Assembly (NCBI GenBank): GCA_002441555.1
Contig: DJWK01000015.1
Location: 1-18,273, forward strand
DNA: 18,273 nucleotides
Direction: 5' to 3'
Source of the DNA: Thermodesulfobacteriaceae bacterium UBA6232
GTDB taxonomy: Bacteria > Desulfobacterota > Thermodesulfobacteria > Thermodesulfobacteriales > Thermodesulfobacteriaceae
Of this stretch, positions 1 through 7,976 are shown piece after piece. The number at the start of each line of letters is the position of its first letter. Position 1 is the stretch's first letter. The notes beneath the pieces are model-generated. The model was given only the letters and a program-made list of their open reading frames with translations. It was not told where the DNA came from and searched no databases. The translations under genes were made by a program, and so were the position numbers.

Positions 1-609
1 TTTTTGCCAAATAATCGCAATTGATTCTCAATATATGCGAGGAATTTCTCCTCACATGAAAACCTCATAAATCAAGCTTTTCAAAGGACATCTAAATTTT
101 TATATTCTCTACTATATTTATCTCTAAACTCATAAACTTTACCCACACCTCTCCCCCAGAAAAAACTGCGTCATAATCCTTACTTATACCATCCCTTAAT
201 CCATACCCCCACTCACAAACAACACATCCATCACACTTAACAACCCAAAAATAAGAATAAAGCGCTATTCACCTGTCAAAGAGCAAAGGTAACCTTAAAA
301 ATTTTTTACCACTTTTTTTAAAAAAAACAAGAGGATTAACAGAAATTTCGTGTAAAAATTAGATTTACTGAGTAAAATATTAAAAATTTACAAGGGAGTT
401 AAAAAGAAGATGCCCTTAAAACCGTTGAAGAGCTGACCTTAGAAAAGCTTGAATACTTTAAAATAAGACCCATCCCTGATAGTATGTATGCAAGCATTTA
501 TTGAGCCTTATCATACTGAGAATCAGAGAGGAAAATAAGAAGCAGGAAATTATTTACAAACTGCCGCAAGAAAATTTGAAAAAATTTAAAGATAGATTAT
601 TTTTTAAAC
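1..609. other. AT-rich stretch without an intact gene
   Basis: No convincing intact gene is visible. The first 300 bases are poor in G on the plus strand and hold a 58-codon open fragment on the minus strand (listed separately). From about 400 to 655 two overlapping plus-strand frames have protein-like composition but stop abruptly: one contains EELTLEKLEYFKIRPIPDSM and another contains REENKKQEIIYKLPQENLKK. This pattern suggests a decayed gene with frameshifts. No start codon with a good ribosome binding site and no RNA gene was recognised. Confidence 0.5.
92..268 (-). pseudogene. Possible C-terminal remnant of a Cys-rich protein
   Basis: A 58-residue open frame lies between a TGA (269-271) and a TAG (92-94) and has no start codon. 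It contains a C-x2-C-x2-C cluster (KCDGCVVCEWGYG) and ends in a plausible C-terminus (VWVKFMSLEINIVENIKI). The cysteine spacing would suit a metal site. The family is not recognised. It could be the tail of a gene broken by a stop or frameshift near 269, or chance open frame in AT-rich DNA. Composition favours a remnant, weakly. Confidence 0.22.
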
Positions 610-1419
610 ATGGGTATTTTTTCAGCAGAGCTGATTCAAACCCTGGAAGAACTTGACCCTTCCATAAGGAGGGCCTTTATTAAAATTCTTCAGAAAATTG
701 AGCAAGCTATTGGAGAAACAGTAAGGCGTGAGGATTTTCTGGAATTAAAAAACATTGTTAAAGATATTGCCGAGGAGCAGAAAAAACTTGCTGAGGCACA
801 GAGAAAAACTGAAGAAGAACTTAAAAAACTTTCTGAAGAGCAAAAAAAGCTTGCTGAGGCACAGAAGGAAACACAGGAAGAGTTAAAAAGACTTTCTGAA
901 GCACAGAGAAAAACAGAAGAAGAGCTTAAAAAGCTTGCAGAGGCACAGAGAAAAACAGAAGAAGAGCTTAAAAAACTTGCAGAGGAGCACCGAAAAACCA
1001 GGAATGATTTACATCAACTGAGAAAAGAATTTGGCGGTTTTACAAGAAGCTATTCTTATGCTTTTGAAAATGAAGCTTATAGAAATCTTCCTAAGGTATT
1101 AAAAGAGAAGTACGGAATAGAAATTTTAGAAAGATTTGTGAGAACGGAGATTGAGGATGAGGAGATTAACTTTTTGGCAAGGGGCAAAATGAATGGAAAG
1201 GAAGTTGTAGTAGTTGGAGAAGCAAAGCTTAGATTTGATGAGAAAAAGAAGGATTTTGAAAAGACGTTAAAGGAGCTTGAGAAAAAGGAGAGGGTTATTA
1301 AGAAGGTTTACGGTGAAAAAGAGATCGTGAAGCTTATAGTTACTCATTTTGCAAGACCCCGTGCTTTGAAGATGGCTGAAGAGCATGGAATCCTCGTAGT
1401 CCAAAGTTTTGAATGGTAA
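610..1419 (+). CDS. Coiled-coil protein with C-terminal PD-(D/E)XK-like nuclease domain (DUF3782-like)
   Basis: A 269-residue protein. Residues 1-50 form a short helical head. Residues about 52-140 are a long charged coiled coil made of near-identical 14-residue units of the type AEAQRKTEEELKKL. Residues about 145-269 form a compact alpha/beta domain with EEINFLARG followed by VVVVGEAK (Glu204, Lys206), which resembles the core of PD-(D/E)XK nucleases, ending in LIVTHFARPRA and ILVVQSFEW. Proteins of this build are common and often duplicated in thermophiles; family members carry DUF3782-type or poxvirus-fusion-protein-like labels, and their role is not established. ATG 610 is the first start after the in-frame TGA at 577-579, but no clear Shine-Dalgarno sequence precedes it. 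Nuclease activity is inferred only from the GEAK motif. Confidence 0.75.
   Translation: MGIFSAELIQTLEELDPSIRRAFIKILQKIEQAIGETVRREDFLELKNIVKDIAEEQKKLAEAQRKTEEELKKLSEEQKKLAEAQKETQEELKRLSEAQRKTEEELKKLAEAQRKTEEELKKLAEEHRKTRNDLHQLRKEFGGFTRSYSYAFENEAYRNLPKVLKEKYGIEILERFVRTEIEDEEINFLARGKMNGKEVVVVGEAKLRFDEKKKDFEKTLKELEKKERVIKKVYGEKEIVKLIVTHFARPRALKMAEEHGILVVQSFEW
898..981 (+). repeat. 42-bp coding tandem repeat (clearest two copies)
   Basis: Two consecutive 42-bp units encode EAQRKTEEELKKLA and differ at only a few bases. Degenerate copies extend from about 785 to 1000. The length equals 14 codons (two heptads), so copy-number change keeps both the reading frame and the coiled-coil register. Confidence 0.8.
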
Positions 1420-1585
1420 AAATTTCTCAAATAGGGAAAAGGCTATGGATTTTCCATTAAAAGAGCCCTCTTTGTGTGCGGTTTTAAGAAGTTTTTTTAT
1501 TACCCTTTTAAATGGCTTTCAAGTATTTTCTTTTTGGCAAAATGTTTTATAATAAAAAAGTTGATACAAGGGTTCTTCCGGTTAA

Positions 1586-1609
1586 AAGGTGGTACGGAAG
1601 GTGGTACGC
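1586..1609 (+). repeat. 12-bp tandem repeat in intergenic region
   Basis: AAGGTGGTACGG is followed directly by AAGGTGGTACGC. It lies in the 279-base gap before the HIT gene and inside a 37-codon open frame (1542-1655), in which it encodes RWYGRWYA. No ribosome binding site supports that frame. A TATAAT hexamer at 1548-1553 has no well-spaced -35 element. Nothing else was recognised in this gap. Confidence 0.6.
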
Positions 1610-1698
1610 AAAAAAGATAAAATTGGAAAGCAAGAATTTACAAGGCTTAAAATAATGTCCCCTGGGCACTTCTTAATTTCTGTTGAGGAGGCTCTCTT

Positions 1699-2040
1699 AT
1701 GAGCTGTATCTTCTGTAAAATTGCCAATAAAGAAATCCCTTCAAAGATTGTTTACGAAGATGAGAAGGTGCTTGCCTTTCACGATATAAATCCTCAAGCA
1801 CCTTTCCACATTCTTGTAATCCCCAAAAAACATCTTTCAACCCTTCTTGAATTTACCGAAGAGGATAAAGAATTAATAGGACATATCTACCTTGTTATCA
1901 ATAAAATCGCTAAAGATTTAGGCTTTGCTGAAAGAGGTTTTAGAGTGGTGGTTAATTGCAAAGAAGAGGCAGGACAAACAGTTTTTCATATACACTTTCA
2001 TATTCTTGCTGGAAGGCCGATGGATTGGCCTCCAGGCTAA
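1699..2040 (+). CDS. HIT-family nucleotide-binding protein (HinT-like)
   Basis: A 113-residue cytosolic histidine-triad protein. The catalytic triad HIHFHIL (His97, His99, His101) sits near the C-terminus. An N-terminal CxxC (Cys3, Cys6; MSCIFCKI) is typical of zinc-binding HinT members. The family hydrolyses purine nucleoside phosphoramidates and acyl-adenylates such as those made by aminoacyl-tRNA synthetases, giving NMP. Length and the internal FHDINPQAPFHILVIPKKH block match the family. A good ribosome binding site (GAGGAGG, 1685-1691) lies 7 bases before ATG. The gene converges on the FmdE-like gene and the two stop codons overlap over four bases (CTAA, 2037-2040), with no terminator between them. 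Confidence 0.95.
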   Translation: MSCIFCKIANKEIPSKIVYEDEKVLAFHDINPQAPFHILVIPKKHLSTLLEFTEEDKELIGHIYLVINKIAKDLGFAERGFRVVVNCKEEAGQTVFHIHFHILAGRPMDWPPG

Positions 2041-2648
2041 GCTTTAACTCTCTCAAAGTAAGCCAATCCTCCACAAATCTTGCAAAGAAATTTTCCGTCT
2101 TTTATCAAATGCCTTCCATCTCTAATAACTATCCCACAACTTTCACAGATAACCTTTTCTCTTGGCTTTCCAGGAAGATCAACTTCTTTTAATTTCACCC
2201 TTACCTCTTCCACTTCAAAGAGTTCAGAAAGCGGCATAATTTTATAGGCAAGAAGTTCTCTCTGAGCAGGGTTTTCAATATGAGGATAATAAAATTTTGC
2301 CCTCTCCTTGGCCTCTTCTTTGGCAATAATGCGAAAGGCCTTCTCTGTCTCAAGATTTAAAAAGGTTGCAGCCATTATTCCATAATCCATAAACTTCATT
2401 GATCTCTTTCCAAGGGAAACACCAGTTACCGTTTGAATGGCATCTGTTGCGCATCTATCAATTTCAACATATACAAGAAATTTTTTACGATCCGCTCCAT
2501 AAGGATCCTTAATTCCAATCAATTCAAGTCCAAGAAGGGAAAGCCTTGCACCTATTACCTGACCTGCACAGAGATGCCCGTGCCTCTCCTTACAGATCTC
2601 AAGAAGCTCTTCAAAGGGTATTTCAAAGGGATTTAGATAGGTCTTCAT
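2037..2648 (-). CDS. FmdE-like protein with C-terminal zinc finger
   Basis: A 203-residue protein. The N-terminal domain has the FmdE signature (residues about 19-36, ERHGHLCAGQVIGAR, with His23, His25, Cys27) and a second conserved Cys in DRCATDAIQTVTGVSLGKRS. The C-terminus carries a four-Cys zinc ribbon (Cys168, Cys171, Cys189, Cys192). FmdE was named as a subunit of molybdenum formylmethanofuran dehydrogenase, but stand-alone homologues in anaerobic bacteria have no settled function. No fwd/fmd genes are visible here. It is the last gene of the long minus-strand string, 10 bases after metG. The nearby moaA makes a link with molybdenum or tungsten cofactor use plausible but unproven. Confidence 0.88.
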   Translation of the reverse strand: MKTYLNPFEIPFEELLEICKERHGHLCAGQVIGARLSLLGLELIGIKDPYGADRKKFLVYVEIDRCATDAIQTVTGVSLGKRSMKFMDYGIMAATFLNLETEKAFRIIAKEEAKERAKFYYPHIENPAQRELLAYKIMPLSELFEVEEVRVKLKEVDLPGKPREKVICESCGIVIRDGRHLIKDGKFLCKICGGLAYFERVKA

Positions 2649-2658
2649 AAATTTTCTC

Positions 2659-4563
2659 TTATGAAACCTTAGCTCCTGGGGTTACTTCTTTCTCAGGAAC
2701 AATGAGAGTTAGCCCCTTTTCATCATGAGCAGCAAGAAGCATTCCCTCAGAAAGAACCCCCCTTATTTTGGCAGGTTTTAAATTTACCACAACTACTACC
2801 TCCTTTCCGAGGAGGTCTTCAGGCTTGTAATATTGAGCTATCCCTGAAACAATCTGTCGCCTTTCAGGACAGAGCACCTCAAGCCTCAAAAGCTTATCAG
2901 CACCCTGAACTTTTTCAGCAGAAACTATCTTTCCAATGCGAAAATCCCATTTTCTAAACTCTTCAATGGAAAAAAACTCCTTTTCTTCTTTTTTCTCTTC
3001 TTTCGGACCCTCTTTTTCAAGCATTTCAGATATCTCCTCCTTATCAATTCTTGGGAAAAGAGGTTTTCCTTTAATTATCTGAGAACCCTCCTTAGGAAGA
3101 TTCCAATTTTTGGCTTCCTCAAAGGAAAGCTCTTTTAAATTAAGGGAAAGGTTGTTAAGTAAAACATTGGAAGAGTCAGGAAGCACAGGACTTAAAGCTA
3201 TAGCAAAGGCCTTTATGGCTGAAAGAAGATTTCTCAAAATGGTTCCTGCTCTCTCTAAGCGTCCCTCTTTGATTTCCTTCCAGGGAGCCGTTCTATCTAT
3301 ATAAACATTGGCAAAGCGGATGGCCTGAAAGAGCTCCTCAAGGGCTGTATGAAACTGAAGGGCTTCAAAATGTTTTTTAAAGGATTCCAAAGCTCTTTCT
3401 ACATTTTCTCTTAACTCAAGATCTTCAGATTTTAATTCTCCATAAGATGGAACTATTCCTTTAAAGTTTTTTTCAAGAAGATTTAGGGTTCTAAAGATTA
3501 AATTTCCATAATCATTGGCAAGATCAGCATTGTATCTTAGAACAAAATTTTCAAAGCTAAATTCAGCATCATATCCAAAGGCCATTTCTCGAAAAAGATA
3601 ATATCTTAAGGGATCTCTACCAAACCTCTGAGAAAGATAGAGGGGATCAACTACATTTCCCAGGGATTTAGACATTTTTACCTTATGCATAAGCCAGTAG
3701 CCGTGCACATAAAGTTTTTTATAAGGAGGAAGCCCCAAAGCCTTTAACATAATGGGCCAGTAAATGGCATGGGGCTTTAATATGTCTTTGGCAATGAAGT
3801 GATGAGAATTTACCCAGAGCTTCTCCCAGGAAGGGTTCTCCGGAAAACCAATGCCTGACAAATAATTGATAAGGGCATCAAACCAAACATAGGTTACATA
3901 ATCTCTGTCAAAGGGAAGTTCAATCCCCCAGGATAGTCTTGCCTTTGGCCTTGAAATACAAAGAGGAGGGAGTGGCTCCTCAAGAAGGTTTAAAACTTCC
4001 TCCTTATAAAAGGAAGGATAAATGAGATCTTCCTTTTCAATTAATTCTCTAAGCCAGGGCCTATATTTTTCAAGATCAAAAAAGTAATTTTTTTCCTTTA
4101 AATAAACAGGAGGAGTTTTATGATCTTTGCATTTTCCTTCTTCATCAAGCTCCTTTCCTGTTAAAAATCTCTCACAACCAAAGCAATAATTTCCCTCATA
4201 TTCATCAAGATAAAACTCACCTTTTTCATAAAGTTTCTGAAGGACATACTGGACAACTCTTTTGTGCCTCTCCTCAGTGGTTCTTATAAAATCGTTATAA
4301 GTTATATTAAGGGTATCCCAGGTTTTTCTAAAGATACCTGCAATTTCATCCACAAATTCCTTAGGGGTTTTGCCGACCTTTTGAGCGGACTTTACGATTT
4401 TATCACCGTGCTCATCAGTTCCTGTAAGGAAAAAAACTTCATAACCCTTAAGGCTATAGTATCTTGCAAGTCCATCAACTATAATGGTGGTGTAGGCGTG
4501 CCCGAGATGGGGATAGCTGTTCACATAATAAATGGGTGTGGTGAGATATTTTATTCCTCCCAT
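2659..4563 (-). CDS. metG: Methionyl-tRNA synthetase
   Basis: A 634-residue class I aminoacyl-tRNA synthetase that charges initiator and elongator tRNA-Met. Visible features: N-terminal Rossmann fold with HLGH (19-22); connective-peptide zinc knuckle of the single-zinc type (Cys127, Cys130, Cys145, His148); KMSKS (296-300); a helical anticodon-binding domain; a charged linker rich in Lys/Glu (about 520-540); and a C-terminal EMAP/Trbp111-type OB fold (about 540-634, beginning FRKWDFRIGKI) that binds tRNA and promotes dimerisation. Its start overlaps the PSP1 gene by 13 bases, implying coupled translation. Initiator tRNA-fMet lies at the head of the same gene string. Confidence 0.97.
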   Translation of the reverse strand: MGGIKYLTTPIYYVNSYPHLGHAYTTIIVDGLARYYSLKGYEVFFLTGTDEHGDKIVKSAQKVGKTPKEFVDEIAGIFRKTWDTLNITYNDFIRTTEERHKRVVQYVLQKLYEKGEFYLDEYEGNYCFGCERFLTGKELDEEGKCKDHKTPPVYLKEKNYFFDLEKYRPWLRELIEKEDLIYPSFYKEEVLNLLEEPLPPLCISRPKARLSWGIELPFDRDYVTYVWFDALINYLSGIGFPENPSWEKLWVNSHHFIAKDILKPHAIYWPIMLKALGLPPYKKLYVHGYWLMHKVKMSKSLGNVVDPLYLSQRFGRDPLRYYLFREMAFGYDAEFSFENFVLRYNADLANDYGNLIFRTLNLLEKNFKGIVPSYGELKSEDLELRENVERALESFKKHFEALQFHTALEELFQAIRFANVYIDRTAPWKEIKEGRLERAGTILRNLLSAIKAFAIALSPVLPDSSNVLLNNLSLNLKELSFEEAKNWNLPKEGSQIIKGKPLFPRIDKEEISEMLEKEGPKEEKKEEKEFFSIEEFRKWDFRIGKIVSAEKVQGADKLLRLEVLCPERRQIVSGIAQYYKPEDLLGKEVVVVVNLKPAKIRGVLSEGMLLAAHDEKGLTLIVPEKEVTPGAKVS

Positions 4564-5390
4564 TCAAGCTCCCCTTGCTCCCTTTCTTCTTCTGTTACAA
4601 TGTAATTTTTAAGTTCAAAAACAGGAATAGTAATAAAGCCTTCCTCTTCGGTTTCAAGGATAACGGTTTGCTGAAAAAAATTGTATTTTACAACCCTGAA
4701 GGATTTATCAGCTAAGGTGATTTTGCTTCCTATCTTTGGAAGATTAGCAAGAAATTCACGATAAATAGGAGATTCATAGGCAAGGCAGCAGAGAAGTCTT
4801 CCGCATGGGCCTGAAATTTTATTGGGATCAAGAATCAAACCCTGTTCCTTTGCCATTCTAATGGAAAGAGAGGTAAATTGCTTTAAGTACTGAGAGCAAC
4901 AGAATTCTTTACCACAAATACCTATTCCTCCAAGAATAGATGTTTCATTTCTAACCCCGATCTGTCTCATCTCAATTCTCATTCTTAATACCCTTGCAAG
5001 CTGTTTTACAAGTTCTCTGAAATCAATGCGTCCTTCTGCAGTATAATAAAAAATTATTTTTGAGCGATCAAAAAAACATTCCACATCAACAAGATTCATT
5101 TCTAAACCAAGTTCCTTGGCAAACCTTTCACAGAGCTCATACCCTTTTTTTTCCAGTTCAAGCCTTTTCTGATAACCTGTGATTTCCTTGGAATTTGCCT
5201 TTCTAAGAACTACAGGGAGATCATCAAACTCAAAAGGAGATTTGAACCCATAATCCATTATGAGAAAAACCTCTTTTCTTCCCTCAGGATATTGAGCAAG
5301 TACATAGGTTCCTGGACTTACAGGTTTAGAAAGTTTAAGGAGCTTATCCGGCCTTTCTGGTTTTAAAAATCCAAAGGCATAAAAAGTCAT
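4551..5390 (-). CDS. PSP1-domain protein, YaaT/RicT homologue
   Basis: A 279-residue cytosolic protein. Two conserved cysteine groups are visible, CGKEFCC (Cys159, Cys164, Cys165) and CGRLLCC (Cys196, Cys201, Cys202), characteristic of the PSP1/YaaT family. In Bacillus subtilis YaaT (RicT) joins YmcA and YlbF in an Fe-S complex that affects RNase Y-dependent mRNA maturation. Whether such partners exist here cannot be seen. Synteny with metG is seen in other bacteria. The ATG directly abuts the moaA stop (5391) and the 3' end overlaps metG by 13 bases, so it is translationally embedded in the string. The C-terminus is acidic. Confidence 0.92.
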   Translation of the reverse strand: MTFYAFGFLKPERPDKLLKLSKPVSPGTYVLAQYPEGRKEVFLIMDYGFKSPFEFDDLPVVLRKANSKEITGYQKRLELEKKGYELCERFAKELGLEMNLVDVECFFDRSKIIFYYTAEGRIDFRELVKQLARVLRMRIEMRQIGVRNETSILGGIGICGKEFCCSQYLKQFTSLSIRMAKEQGLILDPNKISGPCGRLLCCLAYESPIYREFLANLPKIGSKITLADKSFRVVKYNFFQQTVILETEEEGFITIPVFELKNYIVTEEEREQGELEWEE

Positions 5391-6350
5391 TTATCCTCCA
5401 ATGGCACGCATCTCCCTTTTTGTGCCTTTTAATTCCCTTTTTTCTGGCTTAATGGAAAGAGCAAGATAAAAGGCTTCCTTAAGGGAACCCTTTTTCCCTC
5501 GCAAATAGTCCTTTAAGTTTATTTCCTGATCTGAAAAAAGGCAAGTTCTTAAACGACCATCAGCAGTAATTCTAAAACGATTACATCTTCCGCAAAAATG
5601 TTCACTCAATGGTGAAATAAGCCCTATTTTACCTACAGCTTCTTTCCATCTAAATACCCTTGCAGGCCCTCCTCCAAAAGATTGAACCTCCTCAAGTGGT
5701 GAATAATTCTCAAGAATCTTTCTAATTTCTCTTACTGTCACCACACACTCTTCACTCCAGTTTTCATTTTTTCCAACAGGCATAAATTCTATAAAACGGA
5801 TCTCCCAGGGATAAATAAAGGTTAATTTGGCAAGCTCTAAAATTTCATCATCATTTAATCCTCTAATTACTACCACATTGAGCTTCAAAGGCTCAAAACC
5901 AAGCTCATGGGCCTTAAGGATTCCCCTCCAGATCTTTTGAAAATCAAAACCACCTGTAATTTTTTTGAATTTTTCAGGAGAGAGGGTGTCAAGGCTTATA
6001 TTTAAACGCTTAAGACCCGCTTTTTTAAGAATTTCTGCCTTTTCATAAAGCAAATAACCATTTGTGGTTAAACTTACATCCTCAATCCCAGAGATTCTTG
6101 CAATTCTTTCAATTAAAAATTCAATATTTTTCCTTCCCAGAGGTTCTCCACCTGTTATTCTAACTCTTTTAACTCCAAGTTCTGCGGCGGTTTTAACAAG
6201 TTCTTCAATCTCTTCATAGGTTAAAAGCTCAGAAGGAGGAAGAAATTTAACAGGTTTTCTGCTTTGACAATAAATACACCTGAAATTACAGCGATCTGTA
6301 ACAGAAATTCTTAAATACTCAATTTTTCTTCCAAACTTATCAATGAGCAC
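5391..6350 (-). CDS. moaA: GTP 3',8-cyclase (molybdenum cofactor biosynthesis)
   Basis: A 319-residue radical-SAM enzyme that converts GTP to 3',8-cyclo-GTP, the first step of molybdopterin synthesis. The N-terminal cluster motif CNFRCIYC (Cys21, Cys25, Cys28) binds the SAM-cleaving 4Fe-4S cluster. The C-terminal motif CGRC...C (Cys253, Cys256, Cys270) binds the substrate-side cluster. The functionally important C-terminal Gly-Gly tail is intact (MRAIGG). The segment after GGEP reads LGRKNI rather than the usual LLRKD. The start is GTG (6348-6350), overlapping the upstream DUF4416 gene by 11 bases. moaC, moaB and other cofactor genes are not in the window. Confidence 0.96.
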   Translation of the reverse strand: MLIDKFGRKIEYLRISVTDRCNFRCIYCQSRKPVKFLPPSELLTYEEIEELVKTAAELGVKRVRITGGEPLGRKNIEFLIERIARISGIEDVSLTTNGYLLYEKAEILKKAGLKRLNISLDTLSPEKFKKITGGFDFQKIWRGILKAHELGFEPLKLNVVVIRGLNDDEILELAKLTFIYPWEIRFIEFMPVGKNENWSEECVVTVREIRKILENYSPLEEVQSFGGGPARVFRWKEAVGKIGLISPLSEHFCGRCNRFRITADGRLRTCLFSDQEINLKDYLRGKKGSLKEAFYLALSIKPEKRELKGTKREMRAIGG

Positions 6351-6876
6351 CCAGTTTCTCCTTGTAAAAAGCCCTAACTTTGTTAAAAAACTCGATTACC
6401 TCTTCTTTTTTGTAATCAGGGTAAGTCCAAGGAAAACTCTGATAGGTCCCCTCTCTATAAAAAAGAGTTACTTCCCCATAAACGGATCTTCCAAGATAAA
6501 GCCTGTGTGAATAATCCTTAAAGGTTGCAAGAACAACCTTGGACAAAGTCAGATAGCCCGGATCAAGATTAATAGTTCTTTTCCCCTCAGGGGTGGCTGT
6601 TTTCCTCTCACACTCATAACAAAGATATTTAAGATCAAGAAGAAATTCAGGCTCCTTTAATCTTTCAAAGGCATAAAAACCCTTCCAAAGGGGTTCCCCC
6701 ATCTCCTCTTCATAATAATCTGTAAATTCTGAAAAATTAAAGTATGAGCTTTGAAGAGCAACCATTCCAAGTTCCTCTTCAAAAACTTTTTTCAACTCCA
6801 TCAAAAAATATCCCCTCTCCTTTTCTGTTACAGCAAGAAAAAATAAAACGGGGGCAGGGTTTTTTGGATGGCTCAT
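6340..6876 (-). CDS. DUF4416 family protein
   Basis: A 178-residue soluble protein without signal peptide or membrane segment. The N-terminal HPKNPAPVLFFLAVT strand and the block NLDPGYLTLSKVVLATFKDYSHRLYLGRSVYGEVTL match the DUF4416 family, which is common in sulfate-reducing and related anaerobes. A single CYEC pair lies near residue 90. No function is established. It overlaps the Trm112-like gene by 4 bases (ATGA-type junction) and moaA by 11 bases, so all three are probably made from one message. Confidence 0.88.
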   Translation of the reverse strand: MSHPKNPAPVLFFLAVTEKERGYFLMELKKVFEEELGMVALQSSYFNFSEFTDYYEEEMGEPLWKGFYAFERLKEPEFLLDLKYLCYECERKTATPEGKRTINLDPGYLTLSKVVLATFKDYSHRLYLGRSVYGEVTLFYREGTYQSFPWTYPDYKKEEVIEFFNKVRAFYKEKLGAH

Positions 6877-7067
6877 TTTTCCTTTAAAGATATGGCTTCT
6901 TCTTCAAGCATAACCGGAATGTTTTCAACAATGGGATAAAGAAGTTTACACTTAGAGCAGAAAAAACCTTCAGGAAGATCTTTTTCAGCCTCTTTATACT
7001 CAAGATCGCCCTTACACACAGGGCAGGCAAGAACTTCAAGATATTCCCTTATTTTCTCTTTTTCCAT
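6873..7067 (-). CDS. Trm112-like zinc-ribbon protein
   Basis: A 64-residue protein with four cysteines in two CxxC pairs (Cys15, Cys18, Cys37, Cys40) in the pattern LACPVCKGDLEY...FFCSKCKLLYPIVENIPVML, diagnostic of the Trm112/YcaR family. Eukaryotic and archaeal Trm112 activate several RNA and protein methyltransferases; the bacterial role is poorly defined. A strong ribosome binding site (AGGGGTG, 7072-7078) lies just upstream, adjoining a tandem duplication that separates it from the preceding stop codon. No methyltransferase partner is recognised among its immediate neighbours. Confidence 0.93.
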   Translation of the reverse strand: MEKEKIREYLEVLACPVCKGDLEYKEAEKDLPEGFFCSKCKLLYPIVENIPVMLEEEAISLKEK

Positions 7068-7075
7068 AATTCACC

Positions 7076-7105
7076 CCTAAAAAACAATTACCTAAAAAAC
7101 AATTA
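7076..7105 (-). repeat. Perfect 15-bp tandem duplication at the end of the GGDEF gene
   Basis: CCTAAAAAACAATTA occurs twice in direct succession on the plus strand (7076-7090 and 7091-7105). Read on the minus strand it duplicates the last codons of the diguanylate cyclase gene: Val-Ile-Val-Phe-stop is followed in frame by a second Val-Ile-Val-Phe-stop. The second copy runs into the Trm112-like gene's ribosome binding site. Confidence 0.95.
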
Positions 7106-7976
7106 CGCAGTTTTTTCCCTCTCCCTTGGCTTTGTAAAGAGCAAGATCTGCCCTCTTTATGGTTTCCTCATAGGGTTCTCCCCTTTTATATTGAGAAACA
7201 CCAAAACTTGCAGTTATACTTTCAACAGGAGGAATTTTAAGTTGACAAATGAGGTTTCTCAATTTTTCTGCAACTTTAAGAGCCTTTTCCATATCACTAT
7301 TTGGCAAAATTATCAGAAATTCCTCTCCTCCCCACCTTCCACATACATCAGTTATCCTTAAATTATTTTTTAATATCTTTGCCACTTCAACCAAAACCTT
7401 ATCCCCTGTGTGATGACCATAGACATCATTTATAATTTTAAAATTATCTAAGTCAAGAATAATAATACTGAAAGGTATATTATATCTATCAGACATAGCC
7501 TTTTCCCTTTGCAAAATCTGATCAAGAAATCTTCTATTGTATAAACCTGTAAGATAATCCGTAATGGAAGCCTCAATAAGCCTTCTTTCAAGCTCTTTTT
7601 TTTCTGTAATATCAATGAAATTCAAAACTATGCCAACGGGATTTTCCTTAATTTTTAACACTGTGGCAATAATGTGGGCAAAAAAGGTGGTTCCATCCCT
7701 TCTTTTTAAAAGGGTATCAAACTCGCAGTGCCCTTCTTCAAGGATTCTTTCAAACTGACAGAGATCCTGAGAAAATATGACAAAAAGGAATTCGCGAGGA
7801 TTCTCATTAATCAGTTCATTCTTGGTATAACCCGTTAATTCTTCTGCTTTTTTATTGGCATATCTTATTTTTCTTTCAAAATTAACCAAAATTATAGCAC
7901 TTCCAAGACTTTCAAGAACCTGAAGTAAAACCTCAGAATCTTTAAAAAAATCATTTAAAGTATGGGAGTTAAGCAT
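7092..7976 (-). CDS. PAS-GGDEF diguanylate cyclase
   Basis: A 294-residue cytosolic sensor enzyme with no membrane segment. A PAS domain (about 18-125, with NKKAEELTGYTKNEL and a FIDITEKK exit) precedes a GGDEF domain (about 135-292, TDYLTGLYNRRF start). The active-site motif is GGEEF (216-220), which supports synthesis of c-di-GMP from two GTP. An intact inhibitory I-site, RITD (207-210), lies five residues upstream, so product feedback is likely. There is no EAL or HD-GYP domain. The start overlaps the 117-residue gene by 22 bases; GGAG lies 11 bases upstream of the ATG. The PAS ligand is unknown. Confidence 0.95.
   Translation of the reverse strand: MLNSHTLNDFFKDSEVLLQVLESLGSAIILVNFERKIRYANKKAEELTGYTKNELINENPREFLFVIFSQDLCQFERILEEGHCEFDTLLKRRDGTTFFAHIIATVLKIKENPVGIVLNFIDITEKKELERRLIEASITDYLTGLYNRRFLDQILQREKAMSDRYNIPFSIIILDLDNFKIINDVYGHHTGDKVLVEVAKILKNNLRITDVCGRWGGEEFLIILPNSDMEKALKVAEKLRNLICQLKIPPVESITASFGVSQYKRGEPYEETIKRADLALYKAKGEGKNCVIVF

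Noticed and set aside
785..1000. Repeat array considered as a CRISPR
   Set aside because: The units are contiguous, without spacers, and encode coiled-coil heptads.
1586..1609. GGTGGTACG repeats resembling the T-box motif of leader RNAs
   Set aside because: No specifier stem or antiterminator pairing is visible, the downstream gene is a HIT protein, and the motif is simply a 12-bp tandem repeat.
1542..1655. 37-codon open frame rich in Trp, Tyr and Lys before the HIT gene
   Set aside because: No ribosome binding site, overlap with a simple tandem repeat and no recognised family.
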